Notes under the pieces: generated by a model | Told to the model about the DNA's origin: nothing | Database searches by the model: none | The model's input: only the letters and a program-made list of their open reading frames with translations | Origin: Bog-473 sp963788585 | Lineage (GTDB): Bacteria > Actinomycetota > Acidimicrobiia > Acidimicrobiales > RAAP-2 | Direction: 5' to 3' | Assembly (NCBI GenBank): GCA_963788585.1 | Contig: CAWBHA010000003.1 | Coordinates: forward strand, 1,426,001 to 1,490,000 | DNA length: 64,000 nucleotides | Made by a program: the position numbers and the translations under genes | Shown: positions 8,744 to 17,616 of the stretch, piece by piece | How positions within the stretch are numbered: position 1 is the stretch's first letter | Layout: each line of letters starts with the position of its first letter

Positions 8744-9706
8744 TCAGGCTCGGGCTGTGATGCCCACCACTGAGGTGCCGACGATCTGGCCTGTCGGTGA
8801 TCCGAGATAGGGTGCATCGCCGAAGGCAAAGACCCCCCCGTCCCCGGCCACGGTCCAGTAACCGGTTCCGGCTGGATTCGCTGCAATTCCCACCATCGGT
8901 GTGTTCAGGGCTCTGCCGCCCATCGAACCGGAGAATCGAGCGTCGCCGAAGGCGAAGACGCCACCGTCCGACGCCACCAGCCAATAGCCCTTCCCGTCAG
9001 GGGTTGAGGCCATCCCGACGATCGGCGCATCCAAGGGCTTTCCGCCCATGGAGCCGTAATAGGCGGCATCACCGAAGGCGAAGACGCCACCGTCGGCGCC
9101 GACCAGCCAGTAACCATTGTCGTCAGGGGTTGCTGCGACCCCGACGACGGGGGCGTTGAGCCGGCTCCCGCCCATGGAGCCGAAGAATTCGGCTCCACAG
9201 ATGGCGAAGACACCCCCGTCTGCCGTGGAGAGCCACGCACCGAACGCAGCTGCGGCGACTCCGACCAGTGGAGTGGCTTGATACGCGCCCGCGGACTCGG
9301 GCCCGTTGCACTCGCCGTCGACATATCCCTGCGGTATGCCGGCATCGGCGTACTTGGAGACCCCGTTTTGCACGAAGGACGAGGACTGGCCAACCCAGTA
9401 ACCCTGACCATCGGAATTCGCCGAGAGAGCGACGCAGCGAGTCACCGAGGGAATCGGCGTTCCTGGGCCATTCCCGCAGTCAGACCGCTCGATGACGTCA
9501 AGCGGGTTTCCGGCACTGTTCGTCGCAACGTTGGCCAGGTAGGGCGCGTCGTACGCATACGTCGCCCCGGCCGCCGTCAAGAGCCAGTAGCCCGGAGACG
9601 TCGTCGGGGCCGGGGTGCGGGGCGGCGTGGCCGCTCCGGCGGAGCCCACGCCGAGTATGGCGAGGACGCACGGCGTGGCCAAGAGAATCGAGAGCCGGCG
9701 CTTCAT
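8744..9706 (-). CDS. secreted protein with GGVFAFGDA-type repeats
   Basis: A 320-residue exported protein. An N-terminal signal peptide (MKRRLSILLATPCVLAILGV, cleavage near GAAT) is followed by a Thr/Pro linker and a divergent region with six or so Cys. The C-terminal half consists of about four imperfect repeats of roughly 42 residues, with GYWLV, DGGVFAFGDA, GSMGG, LNAPVVG and TPDGKG in each. Proteins built of these repeats are abundant in Acidimicrobiia and related actinobacteria, often fused to peptidases or adhesin-like domains. No enzyme domain is attached here. A beta-rich surface or cell-wall role is inferred. Confidence 0.85.
   Translation of the reverse strand: MKRRLSILLATPCVLAILGVGSAGAATPPRTPAPTTSPGYWLLTAAGATYAYDAPYLANVATNSAGNPLDVIERSDCGNGPGTPIPSVTRCVALSANSDGQGYWVGQSSSFVQNGVSKYADAGIPQGYVDGECNGPESAGAYQATPLVGVAAAAFGAWLSTADGGVFAICGAEFFGSMGGSRLNAPVVGVAATPDDNGYWLVGADGGVFAFGDAAYYGSMGGKPLDAPIVGMASTPDGKGYWLVASDGGVFAFGDARFSGSMGGRALNTPMVGIAANPAGTGYWTVAGDGGVFAFGDAPYLGSPTGQIVGTSVVGITARA
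8750..9260 (-). repeat. imperfect tandem repeats within the secreted protein gene
   Basis: About four copies of a roughly 126-base unit encoding the GYWLV...DGGVFAFGDA...GSMGG module. The last three copies are close at DNA level (shared blocks around TCGCCGAAGGCGAAGAC), which makes them prone to slippage or recombination. Ends are approximate. Confidence 0.7.
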
Positions 9707-9943
9707 GGTTGCCTCCTTCTCTCGCGCGGCGTGCCGAGCCCGCGCGACCGGCGGGTCCGCTGAGTGGCCGGAAATCTAGTCCTCCAGCGCCCTACGGCGT
9801 CATGCTCCCTCGACGAAGGACGCATCTGCGACTGCGCTGACAGCTAGTTGGCCGAGCGTCCGGGAGACGGGACGGGTTACGTGTTCGATTGGAGAGCAAC
9901 TCGTCGTTTGCGGACGTTCCCTTCGTTGGATCAGCATGGGGCC

Positions 9944-10327
9944 GTGGTTTTCGGAGCTCACCTCGTGCTCTTCAGCGAAGATGCAGACGCCGATCGCGCC
10001 TTTCTGCGAAGCGTCCTCGGTTTCGACTCGGTCGATGCGGGAGGAGGATGGTTGATCTTTCGGCTCCCTCCCGCGGAGCTTGCGGTCCATCCGGCCCAAG
10101 TCCCAGGAGCCGAGCTCTACTTGATGTGTGACGACCTCGCCGCCGAGATCGGGTCATTGGCGGAGCAAGGCGTCGCCTGCTCGGAGGTCGAAGAAGCACG
10201 GTGGGGGTCCGTGACGAAGATCACGCTGCCCGGGGGTGGTCAGGTCGGCTTGTACCAGCCGCGACATCCCCTGGCCCTCGACAGGAACGAAGAGCAGGAC
10301 CCCATCGGCCGTCCGGATTCTCTGTAA
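9944..10327 (+). CDS. VOC/glyoxalase superfamily protein
   Basis: A 127-residue protein with one vicinal-oxygen-chelate module: VVFGAHLVLFSEDADADRAF, then LGFDSVDAGGGWLIFRLPP, ELYLMCDDLAAEIGSLAEQG and SVTKITLPGGGQVGLYQPRHP. Potential metal ligands are His at the start (GAH) and Glu in the SEVEEARWG block. Single-module VOC proteins dimerise and include glyoxalases, extradiol-type enzymes and resistance proteins; which applies is not visible. GTG 9944 was chosen because homology starts at VVFGAHL; the frame is open back to 9848 but that extension looks non-conserved. Confidence 0.75.
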   Translation: MVFGAHLVLFSEDADADRAFLRSVLGFDSVDAGGGWLIFRLPPAELAVHPAQVPGAELYLMCDDLAAEIGSLAEQGVACSEVEEARWGSVTKITLPGGGQVGLYQPRHPLALDRNEEQDPIGRPDSL

Positions 10328-10581
10328 AGCGAGGAAGTCGGACAACTCCCCGAGACCCGGGAGCCGTCCTTCGGTAGGAACAATTCGGTCGCCTCTGGCG
10401 CGTTGTCGACGGTGACGGCGATGGGCGAACGCAACCCAGAGAACCTACCGGCAGAGGCGGTGGCGCTTTGAAGAAGGGGGGTGCCGTTGGGAACCGATGC
10501 CGTGTTCCGGCCGCCCACTCCGAAACGCCCACACGGTGCCGTACGATGCTCGGCAGACCTCGGAGAGTCGGGAGGTAGCGA

Positions 10582-11241
10582 GTGATGAGCGACGCAATCG
10601 GCCTCGGGGGTACGGGAGGGATCACCCGGGACCGCAGCCTCACACTGTTCGGTCAGACGATGGCCTATGTGGCGGCCACGGCCGGACTCTTTGCTCTCGG
10701 CGCCTACGCCGGCCGCAACCTCTCCGAGTCGCTCGGCTGGGTCTGGTTCATCGCGGCCATCGTCTGCCTGTTCGCCATGAACTTCACGTCCCGGCGCTCG
10801 GTCCCCGCCACGGTCCTTCTTCTCGGTGCGTTCGGCGTCCTGATGGGTTTGGCCACGGCGCCCTTGCTCGTCTTCTACGCTGCCACTGATCCTGCCGTCC
10901 TCTGGCAAGCCGGCGGTGCCACGGCGTTGTTCATCGCCGGCTTCGGGACGGCCGGCTACGCCATCCGCAGCGATCTCGCCCCTCTGGCAAGGGTCGCGTT
11001 CTTCGCCCTGCTCGCCCTCATCGTTTTCGGCATCGTGCTGATCTTCGTGCACATCCCTCAAGGGACGCTGATCTACGCCGTTCTGGGTCTGGTCATCTTC
11101 GCCATCCTCACGATGTTCGACTTCCAGCGCCTCCGACGCTCGAGTGACGTCGCGTCGGCCCCACTGATGGCGGCGTCGATCTTCCTCGACATCTTGAATG
11201 TGTTCCTGTTCTTTCTCCGGATCTTCGGGTCGAACAACTGA
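10582..11241 (+). CDS. Bax inhibitor-1/YccA-like membrane protein
   Basis: A 219-residue protein with about seven hydrophobic helices and short loops, starting at SLTLFGQTMAYVAATAGLFALGAYAG. The final part reads LIYAVLGLVIFAILTMFDFQRLRR, then a last helix, FLDILNVFLFFLRIFG. The FDFQ(R)L block followed by SIFLDILNLFL is the signature of the BAX inhibitor (BI-1) family, which form pH-sensitive leak channels. GTG 10582 is immediately followed by ATG 10585; both sit after a strong GGAGGT (10570-10575). The gene is solitary. Confidence 0.88.
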   Translation: MMSDAIGLGGTGGITRDRSLTLFGQTMAYVAATAGLFALGAYAGRNLSESLGWVWFIAAIVCLFAMNFTSRRSVPATVLLLGAFGVLMGLATAPLLVFYAATDPAVLWQAGGATALFIAGFGTAGYAIRSDLAPLARVAFFALLALIVFGIVLIFVHIPQGTLIYAVLGLVIFAILTMFDFQRLRRSSDVASAPLMAASIFLDILNVFLFFLRIFGSNN

Positions 11242-11341
11242 CGCCTCCCGCACAGCGGAAGCAGGAGTCCGGTTCGCTCGACGTCCGGAACCAGGTGAGC
11301 AACCGGGGTATGGACCAAAGCCGATTTGCAAGGTGGTTTCT

Positions 11342-11617
11342 CTACACCTCGACGCTGATTTCGATCCGAGGTGGTCCGCTCACCCCCGCTCGAGCCATGG
11401 CTTCCTTCAGATCGGGATCGTCGGCAAACGCGTGAGCTTCATCGACAGAAGAGAACCAGTGCAATCCCGTAATCTCGTTCGGGTCATCAGTATTCCGGAA
11501 GACGGTGGCGTCTGAGACTCCGTGCCTGTCACGTATCGGTTGCGCTCGGTCGTATTCGATCCGCCAAGCGTCGTAATCCTTCACGGGATGCTGCACGACC
11601 ATCAATACCCTTGCCAT
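11342..11617 (-). CDS. small ABM/cyclase-like dimeric alpha-beta barrel protein
   Basis: A 91-residue protein, MARVLMVVQHPVKDYDAWRI at the start, then DATVFRNTDDPNEITGLHWF and SVDEAHAFADDPDLKEAMARAG. This alternation of strand, helix, strand is typical of ferredoxin-like dimeric barrel proteins such as antibiotic biosynthesis monooxygenases. No cofactor residues are evident. ATG 11617 has GAGGAG just upstream; an in-frame ATG 60 bases earlier lacks one. Function beyond fold is unknown. Confidence 0.65.
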   Translation of the reverse strand: MARVLMVVQHPVKDYDAWRIEYDRAQPIRDRHGVSDATVFRNTDDPNEITGLHWFSSVDEAHAFADDPDLKEAMARAGVSGPPRIEISVEV

Positions 11618-11827
11618 CAGATGCTCCTCGGTGTGTCGTCTGATCGTCGAGTTCTCGGCTCCAAGGGTAATCCCCAAGTCTGGGACGAAAAAAACAATGT
11701 GTTTGCCAGCCCGGGTATCGGGGAGTTGGGACGTCTCTGCCGCAAGCCCCTGAATCAGCCAAAACGGACTACGGTGTATCCGGTGAAGAACGCTACGTAG
11801 CGGCGATCTTCAGAGATCGGGGAACGG

Positions 11828-12271
11828 ATGACGTCGAAATCGGATTTCACGGCTGACGAATGGCGCCTGATTCTTGAAACGCCTCCAACTGCTGGAATGA
11901 TCGTGGTTACCGCGCAACGGGGCGGCTCGTTTCGAGAGACCATCGCCATGGCCAAGGCGTATGCCGAAGCACGGAAAGAGCATGGCAAGAGCCAGCTTCT
12001 CGATGAGATCGTCGCGGCGAAGCCGGAGCGTGATCACACGCACTTTCACTCCTACGATCAGCTCAAGCAGCAGGGACTGCAACACCTCCGTGACTCTGTC
12101 GCACTCCTGGACACGAAAGCGAAGCCAGACGAGGTCGACGAGTATCGCCGGTTCATCGTCACCCTCGCAAAGAAGGTTGCTGCCGCCCACCGCGAGCACG
12201 GCCAGGATGTGAGCGAGTCAGAGCAGAGGGCGATTCAAGACGTCACCGATGCTCTGAGCGGCAACGTCTAA
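11828..12271 (+). CDS. conserved hypothetical helical protein
   Basis: A 147-residue acidic-basic protein starting MTSKSDFTADEWRLILETPP and GMIVVTAQRGGSFRETIAMAKAYAEARKEHG. It is predicted mostly helical, with no signal peptide or membrane segment. Proteins beginning 'DFT.EEW..IL..P..AGM.V' occur widely in bacteria as uncharacterised cytosolic proteins of similar length. The HTHFHSY segment near residue 70 contains clustered His but no known metal motif. ATG 11828 follows a weak GGGGAACGG. Function unknown. Confidence 0.65.
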   Translation: MTSKSDFTADEWRLILETPPTAGMIVVTAQRGGSFRETIAMAKAYAEARKEHGKSQLLDEIVAAKPERDHTHFHSYDQLKQQGLQHLRDSVALLDTKAKPDEVDEYRRFIVTLAKKVAAAHREHGQDVSESEQRAIQDVTDALSGNV

Positions 12272-12445
12272 TCAGATAGTCAGGGCCATCGCCGCCGAAG
12301 TGAAACCCATCCGATCAGGCCGGAATACCGATGGTGGGCCAACGTGCTCTGAAGGTTGGTCCCCAGACTCGTCCTCGGTCACGCCTTGCGCGGGGTGCTA
12401 CTTCCTCTGAGTCCGGCCTCAATGCGTGCTTCATTCTCTGAACCT

Positions 12446-13294
12446 TCAGAGTGCCTCGATCACGGCTGAGAAGTCTGGCCACTCCCGGCCGACATCAATG
12501 ACCGATGTCAAGAGCGCTTCGGCTGCGGGTCCGATGCGCACACCAACTCCGGTCTCTTCGGCCAGGTCGATGGCGAGGCGGAGGTCCTTACGGGCCAGTG
12601 CCGGAGAGAACCAACCCGGATGCGTCGCATCGAGCAGACTGTCCAGCCGGAGATTGCTGGCGAGACTCACCACGGGGCTGTCGGCAAGAAGGGTCCGTAG
12701 GAGTTCGTCGGGGACTGCCTGTTGCCTGGCCGTGGCGATCGCCTCCGCAAGTGAGGCCACCCCCGTAATCAACAACGAGTTGGCCAAGACCTTCATCGTT
12801 GCCCCGGTTCCGACCGGCCCACAGTAGGTATAGCCGGACCCAAGGTCGTTCCACAGGGCTTCGATGGCAGCAATCGCCGGGGCGGGACCGCCGACGAGGA
12901 ACCTCCCCAAACCCCCAGCAATCATCGATGGCGATCCCATCACCGGAGCGTCAAGGACCCGACCGTCAGGTCCGAGCTCGGCGAGTCGTCGAGCAGTCTG
13001 CGGGGAGACCGTGCTGACGTTGGCAAACACGGCAGCGGGTTCGAGCGCTGCCAACACACCGTCGTCGCCCAGGCACACGTCGAGGACGGCTGCGTCGTCG
13101 GCGAGCACGACGAGAACGGCGTCAGCACCCGCCGCCGCCGCCGTCGCACTGTTGGCCTCGATCGCTCCGCTGGCCACGAGGGCGGCAACCCGACCCGGGG
13201 TGCGATTCCAGACGGTCGTCCGGTGACCCGTTTCGATTGCCCTGGCGGCGAAGGCCCGACCCATGTTGCCCATTCCCAAGATGGTGATTCGCAT
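12446..13294 (-). CDS. NAD(P)-dependent beta-hydroxyacid / imine reductase-like oxidoreductase
   Basis: A 282-residue protein of the 6-phosphogluconate/3-hydroxyisobutyrate dehydrogenase superfamily. The N-terminal Rossmann fold has ILGMGNMGRAFAARAIETGH and the cofactor region VWNRTPGRV, whose Arg/Thr residues suggest NADP. DAPVMGSPSMIAGGLGRFLVGG (about residues 115-136) is the substrate-binding signature. GPVGTGATMKVLANSLLITG (about 159-178) carries the Lys that is catalytic in beta-hydroxyacid dehydrogenases. The family also contains imine reductases, in which that Lys is replaced; its presence favours a hydroxyacid dehydrogenase. Full length, monocistronic. Confidence 0.82.
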   Translation of the reverse strand: MRITILGMGNMGRAFAARAIETGHRTTVWNRTPGRVAALVASGAIEANSATAAAAGADAVLVVLADDAAVLDVCLGDDGVLAALEPAAVFANVSTVSPQTARRLAELGPDGRVLDAPVMGSPSMIAGGLGRFLVGGPAPAIAAIEALWNDLGSGYTYCGPVGTGATMKVLANSLLITGVASLAEAIATARQQAVPDELLRTLLADSPVVSLASNLRLDSLLDATHPGWFSPALARKDLRLAIDLAEETGVGVRIGPAAEALLTSVIDVGREWPDFSAVIEAL

Positions 13295-13524
13295 CAGGCC
13301 ACCCTACGTTTCCCGGAAAACACAAGGAGGGGACTCCCTGGTGCCTTGCTTATCGGAGCGGTTGGGCGACCCGCGGGGGCACCCAACCGGTGCTGTCGGA
13401 CACCGAGCGGGATATCCCGAATCCAGGAACTCATCGCGTTGTGCCTGGTTCGTACGGGGCAGGATGTCAGTGGCCGCCTTGACGGTACGGGGCGGTCGCG
13501 CTGCGCTCCCTACCACCACACGGA

Positions 13525-13845
13525 CTAGTGGCCCAACCGACGATGGAGAGGGAGTGCACCACCTTCAATTTGATCGTAGACGTCCGTCGCGGCCCGACTC
13601 GCCTCGCTTGCGTCGTACGGTAACTCAGTCTGTGCGTCGTCGGCGCGACGTCGATCGGACCCATCACCGGGACCTTCCGCCTCGATTCTGACCGGGGTCA
13701 CCTTGAACGGTTCATCCGTCACCGGGTCGCTTCCTTCGATCCCTCCGTCCCGGACCAAGGAAGTTGGTGTCCCCTGTGACATCCACCGAGCCTCGTGTCG
13801 CTGGTAGGGATCTGTGTACCAGCCTTCCATGGAAAGGTCGTGCAT
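13525..13845 (-). CDS. small conserved protein, paralogue of the 0.65-0.8 kb gene
   Basis: A 106-residue protein whose first 45 residues (MEGWYTDPYQRHEARWMSQG, PTSLVRDGGIEGSDP) match the protein at 654-815 in order and spacing. The C-terminal half is longer, polar and rich in Asp/Arg (GPGDGSDRRRADDAQTELP). ATG 13845 was chosen; ATG 13830 is an alternative. The conserved W-x-DP-x-x-x-HExRW and LVRDGG blocks suggest a small, possibly DNA- or protein-binding module of unknown role. It is divergent from the alpha/beta hydrolase at 14074. Confidence 0.6.
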   Translation of the reverse strand: MHDLSMEGWYTDPYQRHEARWMSQGTPTSLVRDGGIEGSDPVTDEPFKVTPVRIEAEGPGDGSDRRRADDAQTELPYDASEASRAATDVYDQIEGGALPLHRRLGH

Positions 13846-14073
13846 CCCGTCATTCTGGCAACCGAAAATGACATCCTCGCGAACGGTACGGCGATATGAC
13901 CTCCCACAGCATCGCTTGGGGAGCCACCGAAGGGACGCGCCAGGCGCCAGCCACCGTTGGTGGGGTGACTCAGTCCGGCGTTCCGCAGCAGTCAGGCTCT
14001 GCGGCGCCATCGGAGAGGCCTGGAGGGGCTCTGTTCCATAACTCTCCTCGCCCCGTTGGTAGAGGATGTTCCT

Positions 14074-14982
14074 ATGGAAGACCATATCCAGCACGTCTCC
14101 ATCCACGGTCACGGCGTGGCGTACCACATGGAGGGCAAGGGCCCCGCACTGCTCCTTCTCCACGGCATCGCCGGTAGCTCTCGGACCTGGCGGGACGTTA
14201 TCCCACTCCTGACGGATCGCTTCACGGTGATCGCGCCGGATCTCATGGGTCACGGTCTGTCCGAAAAGCCCGTCGGGGATTACTCGCTGGGTGCGTTCGC
14301 CAGTGGGATCCGTGATCTTCTCGACGTCCTCGACATCGATAGGGCAACGGTAGTCGGCCAGTCGTTTGGCGGCGGGGTCGCCATGCAACTCGCCTACCAG
14401 CATCCTGAGCTTTGCGATCGTCTCGTACTCGTAGACAGTGGCGGCCTCGGCCGAGAAGTGAACTGGATCCTTCGATTCATGACGCTGCCCGGGAGCGAGT
14501 ACGTGATGCCTCTGATCTTCCCCGGGTTCGTTCGCGACTGGGGAGACAGCCTGTTGCGGTCGATCAACGGACGCGGCATCCGCCTTGGTCGGATCACTGA
14601 GATGTGGAGCGCCTACGCGTCGCTGGCCGAGGCGGAAAACCGCCGGGCGTTCGCCCGCACGGTCAGATCTGTTATCGACCCGGGCGGCCAGACGGTGAGC
14701 GCGATGGATCGCCTCTACCTGGCTTCCCCGATGCCGACATTGATCATCTGGGGAGACCGGGACGACATCATCCCCGTGAGCCATGCGCATGCTGCACACC
14801 AAGTGATTGGCGGGAGCCGACTGGTGATTATTGAGGGTGTTGGCCACTTCCCCCAAATTGAAGCGCCGGAAGAGTTCGTTACTGCTCTGATCGACTTCGT
14901 GGGCTCGACCAAACCCGCTCGTCTCAGCGCCGAAGACCGCCAGCGCATGCTCAAAGAACGATCGGACCCATCCAAGCAGTAG
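14074..14982 (+). CDS. alpha/beta hydrolase
   Basis: A 302-residue alpha/beta fold hydrolase. The oxyanion region LLLHGIAGSSRTW (about residues 33-45), nucleophile elbow VVGQSFGGGVAMQLA (Ser, about 103), acid LIIWGDRDDIIPVSHA and base EGVGHFPQIEAPEEF make a complete Ser-Asp-His triad in the usual order. It resembles esterases and C-C hydrolases of aromatic or steroid breakdown, though nothing visible fixes the substrate. ATG 14074 follows AGAGGATGTTCCT; a TTG at 14056 is upstream in frame. The C-terminus has a polar tail (SAEDRQRMLKERSDP). Confidence 0.85.
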   Translation: MEDHIQHVSIHGHGVAYHMEGKGPALLLLHGIAGSSRTWRDVIPLLTDRFTVIAPDLMGHGLSEKPVGDYSLGAFASGIRDLLDVLDIDRATVVGQSFGGGVAMQLAYQHPELCDRLVLVDSGGLGREVNWILRFMTLPGSEYVMPLIFPGFVRDWGDSLLRSINGRGIRLGRITEMWSAYASLAEAENRRAFARTVRSVIDPGGQTVSAMDRLYLASPMPTLIIWGDRDDIIPVSHAHAAHQVIGGSRLVIIEGVGHFPQIEAPEEFVTALIDFVGSTKPARLSAEDRQRMLKERSDPSKQ

Positions 14983-15366
14983 CGATGAAGCCAATCCGCG
15001 TACGTGACCCTGTCCGTTCCCGGCTTACCCCCCCCCCGGCTTTCGGCGACACTCCGATCGGGACAATGCGACATGAGGGTCCCAAGTGGACCGTGCAAGG
15101 CAGGCGGTCGCAGTCGAGAACCAAAGCACGGATGTTTAGCAGCCGCCTCCGGGAATAGCCGTGATGGGCTGCTGGCGGTTGGTCTGCGCACCGTCGGGTG
15201 CCCGTCCGCAGGGGGCGGGCGCGGGCTCTGATGGCCGCAGAGGTCTTCGCTGTCCTCCTCGACACGAGCAGGAAGTCATGACCACTCCGATTCCCAGTCA
15301 GAGGACGCGGCAAGAGGTGGCTCCGAAAACCGCCATCGGGGACTTCTGTCACCTAGCCTCGAGGTC
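14983..15366. other. intergenic region with a C10 tract
   Basis: No convincing gene was found in 384 bases. A run of ten C residues lies at about 15028-15037. Frames on both strands here are short and without family resemblance. Confidence 0.4.
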
Positions 15367-16118
15367 GTGCGTGACGGTCCGCATATCGGCGACGGGTCGG
15401 ACAACGAGTTGACTGACGTTCGGAGGCTGCATAGCGACGTCCGCCAACAGTTTGCCTCTTATTTGAGTGGCAGCGGCATCGAGATCGGACCTGGCCATAC
15501 GGCATTTCCAGTGCCGCCCGGGGTCGACGTCCGCTACGTCGACCGGTGGTCAGCTGCACAGCAACGTGCGCTCTTTCCCGAGCTGGCCGATTCCGACTTT
15601 CGGGAACGAGACTTCGAGATCGACCTGGACTTGGAGCGCCTTTCGGCCTTTGCCGCAGCTACGCAGGATTTCGTCATCGCCAGCCATATCCTCGAGCACC
15701 TGGCGAACCCACTCGCCATGGTGCAAGAGATCCACCGGGTGCTGAGGTCGGGGGGCCTGCTGGTCCTGCTGCTCCCCGACTACCACGTCACTTTCGACCG
15801 GGGCCGGAAGCCGACATCGATCGAGCATCTCGTTGACGAATACCGCCGCGATGTCGCGCGGTTGACGACGAGCACTTGGCCGACTTCATCCTCGCCTTCA
15901 CGCCCGACCGAAAGGCGTCCCAGATTTCTGCTGAAGAGTTCGATCTCCACAGGAGGCGGTCGATTCATGTTCATGTTTGGGACCAACAGGGCTTTCGCGA
16001 GGTTCTCGACTACGCAGAAGCCGATATGGGGATCGGCTGGAATATCGTCGACTCCACGTCCACTGGGGACCCGGGCACGGAAGGCAACGAATTCGGGTGG
16101 GTGCTCCGTCGGTGCTGA
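15367..16118 (+). pseudogene. SAM-dependent methyltransferase, interrupted by a frameshift
   Basis: The first frame (15367 to about 15865) encodes a class I methyltransferase. The SAM-binding strand is GSGIEIGPGHTAFPVPPGVDV, followed by FVIASHILEHLANPLAMVQE and HRVLRSGGLLVLLLPDYHVTFDRGR. After VDEYRRDVARL the match jumps to another frame, which continues DDEHLADFILAFTPDRKASQ, HVHVWDQQGFREVLDYAEAD and stops at 16118. The two parts join into one protein of about 250 residues, normal for this type. The shift lies near 15860-15870. Either the gene is inactive or one base was miscalled. It resembles glycan-cluster methyltransferases that act after glycosyltransferases, but there are none nearby. 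Confidence 0.75.
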
Positions 16119-16477
16119 ATGTCGGCTTGGGGAGCCTCCCTCGCTCCGCGAAGTTGTAACCGAAATCCGGCGAAACTTGGCCACTCTGAATCGGCTTCCG
16201 TCGCCGGGCGACGATTCAATCGTGACCACGGCCGAGAACCCTCACCGGCCGCCGGGACTAAGGGTGGAAGTACCCGTTATTCGGGTCTGTGATCACGGAG
16301 TCGATGCCGACGCGGTGCCCAGACCCGGCAACCGTTCGGTGACAGGTAGCGGCCCGCAGGCTTCATGGGTCACGGGGGCTGGCGTTTCACCGTCACCGTG
16401 ACGGTCAGGCGAGCACATCGACAACGTGTTCGTCACGGAGCAAGTAGGGGTCGTAGCTTGCCGTAAGGTCTGCTGCC
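16119..16477. other. intergenic region without a recognisable gene
   Basis: No gene was found in 359 bases. The upstream methyltransferase frame stays open on the other phase to 16401 but that tail has no domain character. Confidence 0.4.
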
Positions 16478-16939
16478 ATGCGAGCCGAGGTCACTCTCCA
16501 CATCGACGCACCACCGGACAAGGTCTGGGACCTCGTCAGCGACATCACCAATATGGGCGAGTACAGCCCCGAAGTGATTGAGGCCGAGTGGATCGACGGC
16601 GCCACCGGTCCGGCCGTCGGTGCACGTTACCGGGGCCACGTAAGGCGCAACGAGAACTGGCCCGTCCTGTACTGGACGACCTGCAGCGTCACCGAGTGCC
16701 AGCGCGGCGAGGTCTTCGAGTTCGCCGTGGTCATGCGGGAGCGTCCTGTCAACACCTGGCGTTACGAGTTTCGATCCGACGACGAGGGAGGAACCGACGT
16801 GACCGAGTCATTCGACCTGGGCGACAACCTCTTCACAAAGATCTGGTACCCCCTCGGAGGGTTCTTGCGCGAGCGCCGTAATCAACGTGACATGCTCCGC
16901 ACGCTGGAACGGGTTAAGGCGGCCGCAGAGCGTTTGTAG
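16478..16939 (+). CDS. SRPBCC family protein (polyketide cyclase/dehydrase type)
   Basis: A 153-residue Bet v1-like protein. MRAEVTLHIDAPPDKVWDLVSDITNMGEYSP is the classical SRPBCC opening, followed by GPAVGARYRGHVRRNE, the strand-rich TWRYEFRSDDEGGTDVTESF and a long C-terminal helix (RRNQRDMLRTLERVKAAAERL). This layout matches the mycobacterial polyketide_cyc2 proteins thought to bind or transform hydrophobic ligands. No partner gene overlaps. ATG 16478 fits the domain start exactly. Confidence 0.82.
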   Translation: MRAEVTLHIDAPPDKVWDLVSDITNMGEYSPEVIEAEWIDGATGPAVGARYRGHVRRNENWPVLYWTTCSVTECQRGEVFEFAVVMRERPVNTWRYEFRSDDEGGTDVTESFDLGDNLFTKIWYPLGGFLRERRNQRDMLRTLERVKAAAERL

Positions 16940-17011
16940 TACGCCCTCCATCCCGGTTAGGGGTAGTCCGGGCAGGCCATCCGCTGGGATCCAATCGTCG
17001 TCGTATGACCG

Positions 17012-17491
17012 TCAGTCGGGATGGAGAGCGAGAAATAAGAGGCTTCCCTCTCCAGAGAAGCCCAGGCGTCGGTAGAACGGGAACGACAATGGGCTCGGAT
17101 GAACGGATAGATATTCCAACCCCTCTCTCCTTGCTGCATCGATCAACGTATTCATCAGAAGGCTGCCCAGGCCACCATTCCGATGCTCGGGCATGACATA
17201 GACGCTCTGGACAAACCCCGACAGCCTCATCCATTTTTCAGGTCCAGGGATCCGTTCAATGATGACGAGCCAAGCCATGCCAACGGCGCAGCCGTTCGCC
17301 TCGACGAGGAAAGGCACGTGGGTGTGCTGACGTTCGGCCACCCAGCTCACAAAATCGCCTCGAAACTGATCCTGGTCTCCCCTTTCCCCTCGTTCGAGTG
17401 CCCGCCAGATCCAACGCAACTGTGCAAGCTCGTCGGAATCGGACAGGTCGGCTCGGCGGGCGGAGGGGTTCGCGTCGGGAACGAGAGTCAT
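17012..17491 (-). CDS. GNAT family N-acetyltransferase
   Basis: A 159-residue acetyltransferase. The central strand reads CAVGMAWLVIIERIP, then SGFVQSVYVMPEHRNGGLGS, the acetyl-CoA pyrophosphate loop (V-x-P-x-x-R-x-x-G-x-G) with HRNGGLG, and ends with EYLSVHPSPLSFPFYRRLGF, the usual GNAT C-terminal wedge. ATG 17491 was chosen because GNAT similarity starts right after it; GGAG abuts the codon, which is closer than ideal. The frame is open further upstream to 17656 but overlaps the divergent gene. The acceptor is unknown. Confidence 0.78.
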   Translation of the reverse strand: MTLVPDANPSARRADLSDSDELAQLRWIWRALERGERGDQDQFRGDFVSWVAERQHTHVPFLVEANGCAVGMAWLVIIERIPGPEKWMRLSGFVQSVYVMPEHRNGGLGSLLMNTLIDAARREGLEYLSVHPSPLSFPFYRRLGFSGEGSLLFLALHPD

Positions 17492-17616
17492 CTCCACAGC
17501 TTGTACCTGGGTCGCGAGGACTTCCAGTACGAGTGGCGAGATGAGCTCCGCTTCATCATGAGTCGGCTCGGTGCGAGCATGGTGCTCTTTCCCTGCGAGT
17601 AGGCAAGAATGCACGT

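Noticed and set aside
13846..14994. Long minus-strand frame upstream of the small protein at 13.5 kb
   Set aside because: It is the antisense shadow of the alpha/beta hydrolase; only the part downstream of ATG 13845 has independent support.
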